A DNA stretch of 64,000 bases from Anaerotruncus massiliensis (ex Togo et al. 2026) (GTDB taxonomy: Bacteria; Bacillota; Clostridia; Oscillospirales; Ruminococcaceae), in assembly GCF_900199635.1 (NCBI RefSeq), contig NZ_LT962687.1, positions 2,666,541 to 2,730,540 of the forward strand, given 5' to 3'. A program made the translations under genes and the position numbers. Below are positions 36,676-45,611 of the stretch, one piece after another. Under the pieces are notes generated by a model. That model searched no databases. It was given only the letters and a program-made list of their open reading frames with translations, and had not been told where the DNA came from. Positions within the stretch are counted from its first letter, which is position 1. Each line of letters opens with the position of its first letter.

Positions 36676-38166
36676 CTACAGGCGGTCGGCCCATCCGCGG
36701 CTTCTGTCCACGGCCTTGCGCCATCCGGCGAGCAGCGCGGCCCTGCGGGGTTCCTCCATGTCCGGTTCGAACGTGACGTCGCACCGCCAGAGGCTCTTCA
36801 GTTCCTCCGTCCCGCTCCACACCCCGACGGCGAGGCCCGCGAGATAGGCCGCGCCGAGCGCGGTGGTCTCCCGGATCATCGGGCGGCGCACCTGCTTATT
36901 CAAGATGTCCGCCTGAAACTGCATCAGGAACCGGTCACGGCTCGCGCCGCCATCCACGCAGAGCTCGGAGATCCGGCGGCCGGTGTCCCGTTCCATCGCC
37001 TCGACCAGCTCCAGGCTCTGGTAGGCGATCGACTCCTGCGCCGCGCGGATCAGATGCTCCCGTTTGGTCCCGCGCGTGATCCCCATGATGCAGCCGCGCG
37101 CGTACATATCCCAATAGGGCGCGCCGAGACCGGTGAAGGCCGGCACGAGGTACACCCCTCCGGTGTCCTTCACCTTTTGGGCGTAGTATTCCGCGTCGCA
37201 GCTCTCGTTGAAGAAGCGCATCTCGTCCCGCAGCCACTGGATGACCGCGCCGCCGACAAACACGCTGCCCTCCAGCGCGTACTGGACCTTTCCGCCCAGC
37301 CCGACCGCAATCGTCGTCAGCAGTCCGTTTTTGCTCTCGCAGGCGGTCTCCCCCGTGTTCATCAGCAGGAAGCAGCCGGTCCCGTAGGTGTTTTTGGCGT
37401 CCCCCGCTTCAAAGCAGCCCTGCCCGAACAGCGCCGCCTGCTGGTCGCCCGCGATGCCGGCGATCGGGATCTTCGTCCCCTGGAGCACGGTATACCCGTA
37501 AACCTCGCTGGAGCCGCAGACCCGCGGCAGCATCGCGCGCGGGATGTCGAGCGCCTCCAGCAGGGCGTCGTCCCAGTCGAGCGTGTGGATGTTATAGAGC
37601 ATCGTGCGGGAGGCGTTGGTATAGTCGGTCACATGGACCGTCTTGTCGGTCAGCCTCCAGATCAGCCAGCTGTCGACCGTCCCGAACAGGATCTCCCCCC
37701 GCTCGGCGCGCTCGCGCGCGCCCGGCACGTGGTCAAGGATCCATTTGATCTTTGTCCCGGAAAAATAGGCGTCGGGAATGAGCCCGGTTTTTTCCCGTAT
37801 GGTCTCCCCGAGGCCCCGGTCCAGCAGCTCCCCGATCATGTCCGCCGTGCGGCGGCACTGCCAGACGATCGCGTTGTAGATCGGCCTGCCGGTGTCCCGC
37901 TCCCACAGGATGGTCGTCTCCCGCTGGTTGGTGACGCCGATCGCCGCGATGTCCCGCACGTCGACGTCGTTTTGGGTGATGACCTCGCTCATCACCGCGT
38001 ACTGCGACGCGTAGATCTCCATCGGGTCATGCTCCACCCAGCCCTGGCGGGGATAATACTGGGTGAACTCCTTCTGGGCGAGCCCGACGATGTTCTGCTC
38101 GGCGTCAAAGAGGATCGCCCGCGAGCTGGTGGTCCCCTGGTCGAGGGACAAAATATAGCGGCTCAT
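36676..38166 (-). CDS. glpK: Glycerol kinase
   Basis: A 496-aa FGGY-family kinase making glycerol 3-phosphate from glycerol and ATP. It carries the N-terminal loop [16 protein letters not shown], the substrate region [43 protein letters not shown], the GlpK signature [22 protein letters not shown] and the ATP site [19 protein letters not shown]. The length is exactly that of GlpK. The ATG overlaps the stop of the DUF1667 gene. It is the last gene of the operon. Confidence 0.97.
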   Translation of the reverse strand: MSRYILSLDQGTTSSRAILFDAEQNIVGLAQKEFTQYYPRQGWVEHDPMEIYASQYAVMSEVITQNDVDVRDIAAIGVTNQRETTILWERDTGRPIYNAIVWQCRRTADMIGELLDRGLGETIREKTGLIPDAYFSGTKIKWILDHVPGARERAERGEILFGTVDSWLIWRLTDKTVHVTDYTNASRTMLYNIHTLDWDDALLEALDIPRAMLPRVCGSSEVYGYTVLQGTKIPIAGIAGDQQAALFGQGCFEAGDAKNTYGTGCFLLMNTGETACESKNGLLTTIAVGLGGKVQYALEGSVFVGGAVIQWLRDEMRFFNESCDAEYYAQKVKDTGGVYLVPAFTGLGAPYWDMYARGCIMGITRGTKREHLIRAAQESIAYQSLELVEAMERDTGRRISELCVDGGASRDRFLMQFQADILNKQVRRPMIRETTALGAAYLAGLAVGVWSGTEELKSLWRCDVTFEPDMEEPRRAALLAGWRKAVDRSRGWADRL

Positions 38167-38564
38167 GCGATCTCCTCCCTGCCGGCGGCGGACGGCCGCG
38201 CGGATTCCAGCGGGCGGGCGGGCAGGCTGCGCGTCGCCACAATGTTCACGCCCGTCCCGCAGACGTTGCGCACGACCACCTGCCCCAGCGAAACGGGGGC
38301 CTTCAGCCGTATGCCGTCGAGAAGCGCCATCGCTTCAAACAGCTTCCCTTTTGGGAGCGGGCCGTCGGTCTTGACCGGGCAGCGCGGATGCGCGCCGCCC
38401 GAGACGCAGACGGTGGAGGTCAGCACGCGCGTGGGGTTGGTCAGCTCCGCGCGCCCGTATTCCGCGCCGCGCGGGCAGGCGTTTCCGGTCACGGTGAAGC
38501 CGTTTTCCTCATCCACGCGCAGGCGGCAGCCCTTCGGACAGACAATGCAGGTCAGCTCTTTCAT
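38163..38564 (-). CDS. DUF1667 cysteine-rich protein
   Basis: A 133-aa protein of the DUF1667 family, found with glycerol-3-phosphate dehydrogenase genes in Firmicutes. The cysteine motif [12 protein letters not shown] and a second [14 protein letters not shown] suggest a metal or iron-sulfur site; [12 protein letters not shown] lies near the end. It probably passes electrons or serves as a third subunit of the dehydrogenase complex. It overlaps both neighbours by 4 bases (ATGA), which ensures stoichiometric synthesis with the flavoprotein and kinase. Confidence 0.9.
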   Translation of the reverse strand: MKELTCIVCPKGCRLRVDEENGFTVTGNACPRGAEYGRAELTNPTRVLTSTVCVSGGAHPRCPVKTDGPLPKGKLFEAMALLDGIRLKAPVSLGQVVVRNVCGTGVNIVATRSLPARPLESARPSAAGREEIA

Positions 38565-39829
38565 GTTTGCGCCTCCTTGATCGATACCGTCAAATCCTTC
38601 CCGGCCGCCCTTTCCAGCAGCTGTCTGGGAAGCGTGATCCGCTCCATTTCGCCGGGGGCCAGCCGTTCGCGGGGGAACCCGGCGATTCGATTTCCGTCCG
38701 CTTCGACCTCGACCGTGCTGACCCCGCAGACCCGGTTCACCCGGAAAAACAGCTCGGTGCGCTCCCCCGCCGCGTCCATCCGGATGCGCTGCGGCACCGT
38801 ATAGCTCACCCCGCCGCCCGCGCGGACCTCGGTGACGCTCCCCCCGGCGCGCGCGCCCTTCCTGACATACGCGGCGGCCGCCGCGCCCGCGCGCTGCCCC
38901 TCCGCCGTGACAAAGTCGACCAGGTCGTGCACATGCACCACGTTGCCGCAGGCGAACACGCCGGGCATCGAGGTCTCCATGTTCTCATAGACCACCGCCC
39001 CGTTCGTCCTGCGGTCGATTTCGATCCCCGCGCGCCGGGTCAGCTCGTTTTCGGGGATGAGGCCCACCGAAAGCAGGATCGTGTCGCAGTCGAAGGTCAT
39101 TTCCGTCCCCGGGACGGGTCTGCGGTCTTCGTCCACCCGCGCGACCACCGCGCGCTCCACCCGCCTGCCGCCCTGGATGTCGACGATCGTGTGGGAGAGG
39201 TAGAGCGGGATATCGTAATCGTGCAGGCACTGGACGATGTTGCGGGTAAGCCCGCCCGAATAGGGCATCAGCTCGACGCAGGCCAGCACCTTCGCGCCCT
39301 CGAGCGTCATGCGGCGCGCCATGATCAGCCCGATGTCCCCCGAGCCGAGGATCAGCACCCGCCTGCCCACCATATAGCCCTCGATGTTCAAATAGCGCTG
39401 CGCCGTACCCGCCGTGAATATGCCCGCCGGGCGGGTGCCGGGGATCGCCACCGCGCCGCGGGTGCGCTCCCGGCATCCCATCGCCAGGATCACTGCCTTC
39501 GCCTCGAGAACGCGGTAGCCGTCCGCCCTGCTGACGGTGTGCACCCTGCGGTCGGGCGTGATTTCGAGCACCATGGTGTCCGAGCGCACCTCGATCCGCG
39601 TGTCCCGCAGCATCTCGACAAACCGCTGGGCGTATTCCGGCCCGGTCAGCTCCTCCTTGAAGTAATGAAGCCCGAACCCGTTGTGGATGCACTGGTTCAG
39701 AATCCCGCCGAGCTCGCGGTCTCGCTCGAGGATCAGGACCCTTTCGAGTCCCTCCCGGTATGCCTGCACCGCGGCCGCCAGCCCGGCCGGGCCGCCGCCG
39801 ATCACCACCAGATCATACAAGGCCCGCAC
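38561..39829 (-). CDS. FAD/NAD(P)-dependent oxidoreductase of the glycerol-3-phosphate module
   Basis: A 422-aa flavoprotein. The FAD-binding site is at the N-terminus (YDLVVIGGGPAGLAAAVQAYREG), with a second dinucleotide site (VLILGSGDIGLIMARRM) and GVFACGNVVHVHDLVDFV at the end of the FAD domain. A redox pair is suggested by NQCIHNG. Such proteins sit between GlpA-like and DUF1667 proteins and probably move electrons from the dehydrogenase to NAD+ or another carrier. The start is GTG. The gene overlaps the upstream one by about 17 bases. Confidence 0.9.
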   Translation of the reverse strand: MRALYDLVVIGGGPAGLAAAVQAYREGLERVLILERDRELGGILNQCIHNGFGLHYFKEELTGPEYAQRFVEMLRDTRIEVRSDTMVLEITPDRRVHTVSRADGYRVLEAKAVILAMGCRERTRGAVAIPGTRPAGIFTAGTAQRYLNIEGYMVGRRVLILGSGDIGLIMARRMTLEGAKVLACVELMPYSGGLTRNIVQCLHDYDIPLYLSHTIVDIQGGRRVERAVVARVDEDRRPVPGTEMTFDCDTILLSVGLIPENELTRRAGIEIDRRTNGAVVYENMETSMPGVFACGNVVHVHDLVDFVTAEGQRAGAAAAAYVRKGARAGGSVTEVRAGGGVSYTVPQRIRMDAAGERTELFFRVNRVCGVSTVEVEADGNRIAGFPRERLAPGEMERITLPRQLLERAAGKDLTVSIKEAQT

Positions 39830-41264
39830 CCCCCATCTTGGTTTTTCCCGTTATGATATAGGACCCCGCGCGGTCCTGCAGGATCTCCTCCGGAGGGAGC
39901 CCCCGCTCCCTCGCCAGCAGCTCGAAGACCCTCGGCCCGCAGAAGCCGCCCTGGCAGCGGCCCATCCCCGCGTTGCAGCGCCGCTTGACCCCGTCGACCG
40001 AGCAGGGGGGAATCGGGCCGCGCAGCGCGTCGAGAATCTCTCCCTCGGTGATGGTCTCGCAGCGGCAGATCACCCTGCCGTAAGCCGGGTTCTCCTCCGT
40101 CAGCCGCGCCTTCTCCTCGCAGGTCAGCTCCTTGAAGCGCACCCTGCGGCGGGTGTCGATAAAGAAATCCTTTTTGACGAGCCGCAGGCCGCAGCCCTCC
40201 AGCAGCTCCGCCGCCATGCGCGCGATCGCCGGCGCAGCGGAAAGGCCGGGGGATTTGATCCCCGCGATGTCGATCAGGCCGGGGGTGTCCGCCGCCTCCG
40301 CGATGATAAAGTCGTCGGCGCCGTCCGCCGCCGCGCGCACCCCGGCAAAATTGCGGATCGATTCCCGGAAGTTGATGGAGGGCACCGATTTGCGCGCAAG
40401 GCGCATGACCTCTTCCAGCCCCCCGGCGGTCGTCGCGGTATCGTCCCGTTCCCGGGGGGGCTCGTTGTTGGGACCCACGATCAGGTTGCCGTGCACCGTG
40501 GGGGCCACCAGCGTCCCCTTGCCCGCCCTGGTCGGGCATTGGAAGACGACATGGCTGACCCGCTCCCCCTCGCTTTTGTCGAGCAGGTAGTATTCCCCCC
40601 GGTCGGGGTGGATGCGGAAGGCCGGCGCGGCGGCCATGTTGTGCACCTCGTCGCTGTAAAGGCCCGCCGCGTTCAGGACATACCGCGCCCAAAAGCGCCC
40701 GGCCGCCGTGTCCAGTTCAAAGCCGCCCTCGCAGCGCCGGATCGCCGTCACGCCCGCGTTCAGGTGAAGCGAAACGCCGTTGCGCACGGCGGTCTCGGCC
40801 AGCGCGAGGGCGTATTCCCAGGGGTTTACAATCGCCGCGGTCGGCGCGTAGAGCGCGCCCACCACCTCGGGGGACAGGTTCGGTTCGAGGTTCCTTACCT
40901 GTGCGGCGTCGAGCAGCGACAGGCCGGGGACGCCGTTTTCCACGCCGCGCGAATAGAGCGTCCGCAGCAATCCGGCGTCCTCCCCGGAAAAAGCCGCCAC
41001 GAGCGAGCCGCATTGGCGGTAGGGAACGTCCAGCTTCCGGCAGAGCTCCTCCGCGAGACGGACCCCCTCTACGTTGAGCCGCGCCATCAGGGTGCCCGGA
41101 GGCGGGTCGTATCCCGCGTGCAGGATGGCGCTGTTCGCCTTTGTGGTGCCGCAGGCCACGTCGTTTTCCCGCTCGAGAACCGCCACGGAAAGCCGGTACC
41201 GCGACAGCTCATACGCGCACGCGGCGCCCACGATTCCGCCCCCGATGATTGCAACATCTAACAT
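39813..41264 (-). CDS. glpA: Anaerobic-type glycerol-3-phosphate dehydrogenase with BFD-like [2Fe-2S] domain
   Basis: A 483-aa flavoprotein oxidising glycerol 3-phosphate to dihydroxyacetone phosphate. The N-terminal FAD motif is LDVAIIGGGIVGAACAYELSRY; the DAO-type core includes GTTKANSAILHAGYD and GIKSPGLSAAPAIA. The C-terminal 80 residues form a BFD-like domain with cysteines in ICRCETITEGEI and RCNAGMGRCQGGFCGP, which bind [2Fe-2S]. AAAGGAG precedes MLDVAII. It is the first gene after the GlpP-regulated leader terminator, so its expression should depend on GlpP and glycerol 3-phosphate. Confidence 0.93.
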   Translation of the reverse strand: MLDVAIIGGGIVGAACAYELSRYRLSVAVLERENDVACGTTKANSAILHAGYDPPPGTLMARLNVEGVRLAEELCRKLDVPYRQCGSLVAAFSGEDAGLLRTLYSRGVENGVPGLSLLDAAQVRNLEPNLSPEVVGALYAPTAAIVNPWEYALALAETAVRNGVSLHLNAGVTAIRRCEGGFELDTAAGRFWARYVLNAAGLYSDEVHNMAAAPAFRIHPDRGEYYLLDKSEGERVSHVVFQCPTRAGKGTLVAPTVHGNLIVGPNNEPPRERDDTATTAGGLEEVMRLARKSVPSINFRESIRNFAGVRAAADGADDFIIAEAADTPGLIDIAGIKSPGLSAAPAIARMAAELLEGCGLRLVKKDFFIDTRRRVRFKELTCEEKARLTEENPAYGRVICRCETITEGEILDALRGPIPPCSVDGVKRRCNAGMGRCQGGFCGPRVFELLARERGLPPEEILQDRAGSYIITGKTKMGGAGLV

Positions 41265-41330
41265 GGTAAGCTCCTTTCGCCGCTCTACCGGCATAAATTG
41301 GTCCCCGGCGCCCGTCCGCGCCGCGGTGCA

Positions 41331-41384
41331 GAAAAAGAGAGCACGACATCCGGCGCTGTCTCCAGCGCCCTTCTGCCGTACTCT
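41331..41384 (-). promoter_or_regulatory. GlpP-type leader terminator between glpP and glpA
   Basis: In the 160-base gap before glpA the minus strand folds as a 10-bp outer stem (41374-41383 with 41339-41348, two G-U pairs) enclosing a GGCGCTG/CAGCGCC hairpin, then TCTTTTTC. It is a rho-independent terminator placed ahead of glycerol genes, which is where GlpP antiterminates in Bacillus. The upstream part of the gap holds a purine-rich run (GAAAAGAAGAAATGC) that could belong to the antiterminator. GlpP binding is inferred. Confidence 0.72.
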
Positions 41385-41427
41385 AAAACTCTTGCAGCAT
41401 TTCTTCTTTTCAGGCCGGGACGGCCCG

Positions 41428-42000
41428 CTACAGGAACCAGATCGCCCTCTGGGTGGAGGAGACCGAGACCGCCCCGGCGGCCAGCGCGTTGATCACGTCC
41501 TCCTTGTCGCTGATCAGCCCGCCGGCGATGATCGGCTTGTCGGTGCTTCCGGAAATCTTGCGGATCACCTTGGGCATGACGCCCGGGAGGATCTCCACGG
41601 CGTCGGCCTCGGCGGTCGCCAGCTGTCTGCCGATGTTGAAAAGCGCCATGGAATCCAGGACAAAAAACCGCTGCACCGTCAGCAGGCCGCAGCCCTTGGC
41701 GTGCCGCACGAGGGAGTGCTTGGTGGAGATGATGCCGTCGGCGCAGGTGTTCTTCGCGATGAAATCCACCACCACGTCCTGCGAGGTGAGGCCGTCCACC
41801 AGGTCGATGTGGACGAACGCCAGTTTCCCCGCCTCCTTCAGCTGCGCCACGATTCCGGCGATATTCAGCATATCCCCATAGAGTACAAACGCGATCGAGC
41901 AGTCGCTCGTCAGGCAGTTTTGGAGCCCTTCGGGGTTTTTGACCGCGGCGATCACCGGGCTGTCCCGCAGCGCCTCCAAAAATTCCTTCTTTCCAAGCAT
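41428..42000 (-). CDS. glpP: Glycerol uptake operon antiterminator GlpP
   Basis: A 190-aa RNA-binding antiterminator of the GlpP family: DSPVIAAVKNPEGLQNCL, IAFVLYGDMLNIAGIV, AFVHIDLVDGLTSQD, IISTKHSLVRHAKGCGLL, VQRFFVLDSMAL, VEILPGVMPKVI, PIIAGGLIS and VSSTQRAIW are all family features on a TIM-barrel-like scaffold. With glycerol 3-phosphate bound it lets RNA polymerase read through a leader terminator. Such a terminator lies immediately downstream, before glpA. GAAGGAGG precedes the ATG. Confidence 0.96.
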   Translation of the reverse strand: MLGKKEFLEALRDSPVIAAVKNPEGLQNCLTSDCSIAFVLYGDMLNIAGIVAQLKEAGKLAFVHIDLVDGLTSQDVVVDFIAKNTCADGIISTKHSLVRHAKGCGLLTVQRFFVLDSMALFNIGRQLATAEADAVEILPGVMPKVIRKISGSTDKPIIAGGLISDKEDVINALAAGAVSVSSTQRAIWFL

Positions 42001-42037
42001 CTTGGCACCCTCCTTCCATATGGTACCGGCCCGCCGG

Positions 42038-43096
42038 TCACCCGCAGGCCTCCCGTTTCCCGCCGGAGAACGGCCAGTCGTTGACCACCTTTTCCGCGAA
42101 GCCGAAGAGCCGGTCGATCTTCAGCGGCGTGCCGTCGTCCAGCACCGCCGTCCCGGAATAATATCCGAACACCTGGTGCTGCTCCGCCCCGTAGCGGATC
42201 CCCGCGGGCGCGCTGGAATGGCGGTCGAGCACCGGGTCCATGGCCATCTCAAACCGCCCGTCGGAGGAGCGGAAGGTCCACGGCTTGGAGAAGGCGGTCT
42301 CGTCGTCCTGGATGACAAAGTCCACCTCTTCCAGCTTATGCGCCCTGCCGCCGTAAAAGAGAACATTTTCGGTGGCGGCGGAGGTGTCGCCGTACCGGCT
42401 GCCGATGTTGAAGCCGAACAGCCTGCCGCCGACCACCCCGCCCGCGCTCCCCCAGCAGGGGGTGCTGTGCTCCGGCCAGACCCCGCGGCCCCAGTCCTGG
42501 ACGGCAAAGGCGCGCGACGGGTCATAGCGGTAGGAAAGCCCGCCCAGCCGAAACCCGCCGCTCACGCGGATGCAGGGGACCTTGTGGCAGTAGAAGAACA
42601 GCCCCGGCTCCTCCGCGAAGGGGAAGGCGTGCTCGCAGATGTCCCCCTCCGGGAACTCGAGCGCCAGCTCCGCCTCGAGCGGGTCCGCGCCGCTGAAATC
42701 CTCGAAGCGGACGTTCAGCGCCATTTGCCTGCCGGAATAGCGGTACTCGCCCACTGCGCGTTCGTTTTGGAACCGCACGTCCTCCCACGAGGTGCGCGGC
42801 GGGGACAGGACGCTGCTTTCCGCCGGGCAGAAGGCCATCTCGTTGACCTGCCGGTTTTCCCGGTAGTCCATGAAGCTGACCGACAGCCGGTGAAAAGCCC
42901 CCATGTTGGCCATCGAAAATCCGAGCCCGTAGTGATCGTCCCCGGCGAAATAGTAGTGCCATTCCTTGAAGAGCTCCTTCGGAAACCGGATGTTCTCCGG
43001 GTTGTAGCGCAGGCGGGGGGCGCGGGACCAGCCCGCCTCCACCAGCGTCCCGTCGGGCTTTAAGAGATCGTGCCGCGTTAAAATTTCGTGCTGCAT
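42038..43096 (-). CDS. DUF2804 family protein, copy 2
   Basis: A 352-aa protein of unknown function matching the DUF2804 family. Conserved-looking segments are LVEAGWSRAPRLRYNPENI, FKEWHYYFAGDDHYGLGFS, FFYCHKVPCIRVSGGFRLGGLSY, AVQDWGRGVWPEHSTPCWGSA, FGFNIGSRYGDTSAATEN and YGAEQHQVFGYYSGTAVLDDG. It lacks a signal peptide and looks beta-rich with many aromatic residues, suggesting a binding barrel for a lipid or sugar. AGGAGG precedes the ATG. It is 14 bases from its paralogue and 38 bases from glpP. Confidence 0.88.
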   Translation of the reverse strand: MQHEILTRHDLLKPDGTLVEAGWSRAPRLRYNPENIRFPKELFKEWHYYFAGDDHYGLGFSMANMGAFHRLSVSFMDYRENRQVNEMAFCPAESSVLSPPRTSWEDVRFQNERAVGEYRYSGRQMALNVRFEDFSGADPLEAELALEFPEGDICEHAFPFAEEPGLFFYCHKVPCIRVSGGFRLGGLSYRYDPSRAFAVQDWGRGVWPEHSTPCWGSAGGVVGGRLFGFNIGSRYGDTSAATENVLFYGGRAHKLEEVDFVIQDDETAFSKPWTFRSSDGRFEMAMDPVLDRHSSAPAGIRYGAEQHQVFGYYSGTAVLDDGTPLKIDRLFGFAEKVVNDWPFSGGKREACG

Positions 43097-43109
43097 CTGC
43101 TCCTCCTGT

Positions 43110-44135
43110 CTACCAGCGGTTGACCACTTTTTCCGCGAATCCGAACAGCCGTTCCACCGGGAGCGCGGTCCCGTCGTCCAGGACCGCCCGGCCGGTGAAA
43201 TACCCGAACACCTGGTGCTGGTCCGAGCCGTATCGGGCGCCCGGAGGCGGGTTGGAGTGGCGGTCCAGGACCGGCGTGAAATCCATCTCGAACCGGCTGT
43301 CGGAGGAGGTGAACTTCCACGGCTTCATAAAAGAGGCCTCCCCGTCGGGAATCAGGAAGGACACCTCTTCCAGCTTATGCATCACGCCGTCGTAGACGAC
43401 CATGTTCTCGGTGGCGGCGGAGGTGTCCCCGAACCCGTAGCCGATGTTGAACCCGAACGGCCTCCCGCCGATCCGGCCGCTGGCGCTTCCCCAGTACCAC
43501 TGGTTCCGGCGGGGCCAGACCCCGCGTCCCCAGTCCATGACCGAGTAGGCGTCCCGCCCGTCGAAATCGTAGTGCAGCCCGCCGAGGGTAAAGCCGCCCG
43601 AGACGCGGATGCAGTTGACCTTGTGGTTGTAGTAGAACATCCCCGGCGCGTCCCCGAAGGGGATGACGACGACGGTGGTGTCCCCCCCCGGCATCTCGAG
43701 GCGCAGGTCGGCGTCGAGGGTCTCCCCGTCCAGCAGGTTGGGGAAAACGACCTTCAGCCGGGTCTCCCCGCCGTTCCGGAGGTACCGGCTCTCCGCGCCG
43801 TTCCAGGAGAAATGCAGCGGGCCGTCCGAGGTCGGCGGCGAGCGCAGGACGCTCTCCTCCGGCGTGCAGAAGGCGGTGTCGTTCGCCTGGATGTTGTTTT
43901 GGAAATCCATGAAGTTGACCGACAGGCGGTGCAGGCTGCCGACGCTGGCCGTGGAGAAGCCCAGGCCGTAGCGGTCGTTCCCGGCGAAGTAGTAGTCCCA
44001 TTCCCGGATCTCCTCCCGCGGGAACCGGATCGCCTCCCGGTTGTAGGCGAGAATCGGCGCGCGGCACCAGCCCGCTTCGATCAGGTTTCCGTCCCCGTCC
44101 AGGAGGGGATGGGGTTTCGTAATCTCATGCTGCAT
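43110..44135 (-). CDS. DUF2804 family protein, copy 1
   Basis: A 341-aa paralogue of the next gene, sharing LIEAGWCRAPILAYNREAI, IREWDYYFAGNDRYGLGFS, FYYNHKVNCIRVSGGFTLGGLHY, SVMDWGRGVWPRRNQWYWGSASG, FGFNIGYGFGDTSAATEN and YGSDQHQVFGYFTGRAVLDDG. The shared DWGRGVWP and GDTSAATEN patches are the likely functional site. GAAGGAGG precedes the ATG. The gene begins 30 bases after livF, with no terminator between them, so the paralogues are transcribed with the transporter. The tandem arrangement suggests a recent duplication or a heteromer. Confidence 0.88.
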   Translation of the reverse strand: MQHEITKPHPLLDGDGNLIEAGWCRAPILAYNREAIRFPREEIREWDYYFAGNDRYGLGFSTASVGSLHRLSVNFMDFQNNIQANDTAFCTPEESVLRSPPTSDGPLHFSWNGAESRYLRNGGETRLKVVFPNLLDGETLDADLRLEMPGGDTTVVVIPFGDAPGMFYYNHKVNCIRVSGGFTLGGLHYDFDGRDAYSVMDWGRGVWPRRNQWYWGSASGRIGGRPFGFNIGYGFGDTSAATENMVVYDGVMHKLEEVSFLIPDGEASFMKPWKFTSSDSRFEMDFTPVLDRHSNPPPGARYGSDQHQVFGYFTGRAVLDDGTALPVERLFGFAEKVVNRW

Positions 44136-44164
44136 GAAGAACCTCCTTCATTCCGCCGCTTTCC

Positions 44165-44875
44165 CTACATCCCGAGGTAGGCGACCTTGACGTGCTCGTT
44201 TTCGAGCAGCTCCTTCCCGGAGCCCTCCATCACCATCCGGCCGTTTTCCATGACGTAGGCGCGGTCGGCGATCCGCAGGGCCTGGCGGGCGTTCTGCTCG
44301 ACGAGCAGGATGCTGATCCCCTGGGCGTTGAGCCGCTTGATGACCTTGAAGAGGTCGGCGATGATCATCGGCGCGAGCCCGAGGGACATCTCGTCGATCA
44401 TCATGAGCTTCGGTTCGCTCATCAGCCCGCGCGCGATGCTGATCATCTGCTGCTCGCCGCCGGAAAAGGTGTTGGCCATCCGGTCCTCGTATTTCCGGAT
44501 CGCGGGGAACATCTGGTAGGCGAAATCCAGATTCTTCTGCACGCGCGCCTTGTCCTTGCGGTAGGGGTAGGCCCCGATCAGCAGATTGTCCCGCGCGGAG
44601 AGCTCGGGGAAGAGCTGCCGCCCTTCGGGGACCATGCAGAGGCCCTTGCGCGCGATCAGGCTGGAGGGCAGCCCGGTGATTTTTTCGCCGCAGAAAAGGA
44701 TCTCCCCGCCCGCGATCGGGTTCATGCCGGAGATGCTGCGCAGCAGGGTCGATTTGCCGGTCCCGTTCGCCCCCACGACGACGACCAGCTCGCCCTCGTC
44801 GACATGCAGGCTGACGTCCTGCAAGATTTGCAGGCCGCCCAACGTTACGTCCAGGTTATTGATCGTCAGCAACAT
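44165..44875 (-). CDS. livF: Branched-chain-type ABC transporter ATPase LivF
   Basis: A 236-aa ATPase: Walker A VVGANGTGKSTLL, signature NTFSGGEQQMISIARGLM, Walker B LMMIDEMSLGLAP and the LivF-type ending (RMVMEGSGKELLENEHVKVAYLGM). It starts 20 bases inside the end of livG, so the two are translationally coupled. The transporter class (HAAT) imports amino acids, amides, urea and other small molecules, so the name does not fix the substrate. Confidence 0.94.
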   Translation of the reverse strand: MLLTINNLDVTLGGLQILQDVSLHVDEGELVVVVGANGTGKSTLLRSISGMNPIAGGEILFCGEKITGLPSSLIARKGLCMVPEGRQLFPELSARDNLLIGAYPYRKDKARVQKNLDFAYQMFPAIRKYEDRMANTFSGGEQQMISIARGLMSEPKLMMIDEMSLGLAPMIIADLFKVIKRLNAQGISILLVEQNARQALRIADRAYVMENGRMVMEGSGKELLENEHVKVAYLGM

Positions 44876-45590
44876 CGTAATCCTCTCCCAAATAAGCTTT
44901 TATGACGCGTTCGTCCGAGGAAATCACCTGCGGGGAGCCGGAGGCGATGATCTCGCCGTATTCCAGCACATACACCTTTTCGCACAGGCTCATGATGACC
45001 CGCAGCACATGCTCCACGATGAACAGCGCGATGCCGAGCTCCCCGTTGACCTTTTTCACCAGCTCGAGCATCATCTCGACCTCGGTGGGGACCAGCCCCG
45101 CGAACAGCTCGTCGAGCAGCAGCATCTCGGGCTCGGTGGCCAGCGCCGCCGCGAGCTCCGCCTTTTTGCGCTCGAACATGTTGAGCCGGGGGATCTTGAC
45201 CTGCTCCTTGCCCTCGAGCCCGACGAAGCGGATCATCTCATGGGCAAACGGCAGCGCGTCCTTCTTGCGCTTGCGGCGCAGGTAGGCGCCCACCAGCACC
45301 GACTCCTCCAGCGTCATCCCGGCAAACGACTGCGCCTTCTGGAAGGTGCAGGCGATCCCCGCGCGGCAGACCTCGACCGGCCCGAGTTTGGTGATGTCCC
45401 GGTCCTTGAAGCGGATCGTTCCGCTGTCGATCTTGTTGAAGCCGGAAATCGACTTGAACATGGTGGATTTGCCCGCGCCGTTCGGGCCGATCAGCCCGAC
45501 GATCTGGCCCTTTTCCACCTCGGCGGTGACATTTTTGTTCGCGACCAGCCCGCCGAAAGCGATCGTCGAATTTTCGAGTTTGAAAAACAT
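44856..45590 (-). CDS. livG: Branched-chain-type ABC transporter ATPase LivG
   Basis: A 244-aa ATPase with Walker A GPNGAGKSTMF, the LivG-specific CTFQKAQSFAGMTLEESVLVGAYLR region, and a Walker B LLLDELFAGLVPTEV. The signature is unusual: PRLNMFERKKAELAAALA instead of LSxGQQ, a degenerate form. If LivF supplies an intact signature, one ATP site may be non-canonical. AAAGGAG precedes the ATG. Confidence 0.93.
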   Translation of the reverse strand: MFFKLENSTIAFGGLVANKNVTAEVEKGQIVGLIGPNGAGKSTMFKSISGFNKIDSGTIRFKDRDITKLGPVEVCRAGIACTFQKAQSFAGMTLEESVLVGAYLRRKRKKDALPFAHEMIRFVGLEGKEQVKIPRLNMFERKKAELAAALATEPEMLLLDELFAGLVPTEVEMMLELVKKVNGELGIALFIVEHVLRVIMSLCEKVYVLEYGEIIASGSPQVISSDERVIKAYLGEDYDVADDQ

Positions 45591-45611
45591 TTGCAGCAGC
45601 TCCTTTCCGGC

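Noticed and set aside
41331-41384. Possible glycine riboswitch before glpA
   Set aside because: The conserved glycine aptamer core is missing; the structure is a simple terminator hairpin and lies beside glpP.
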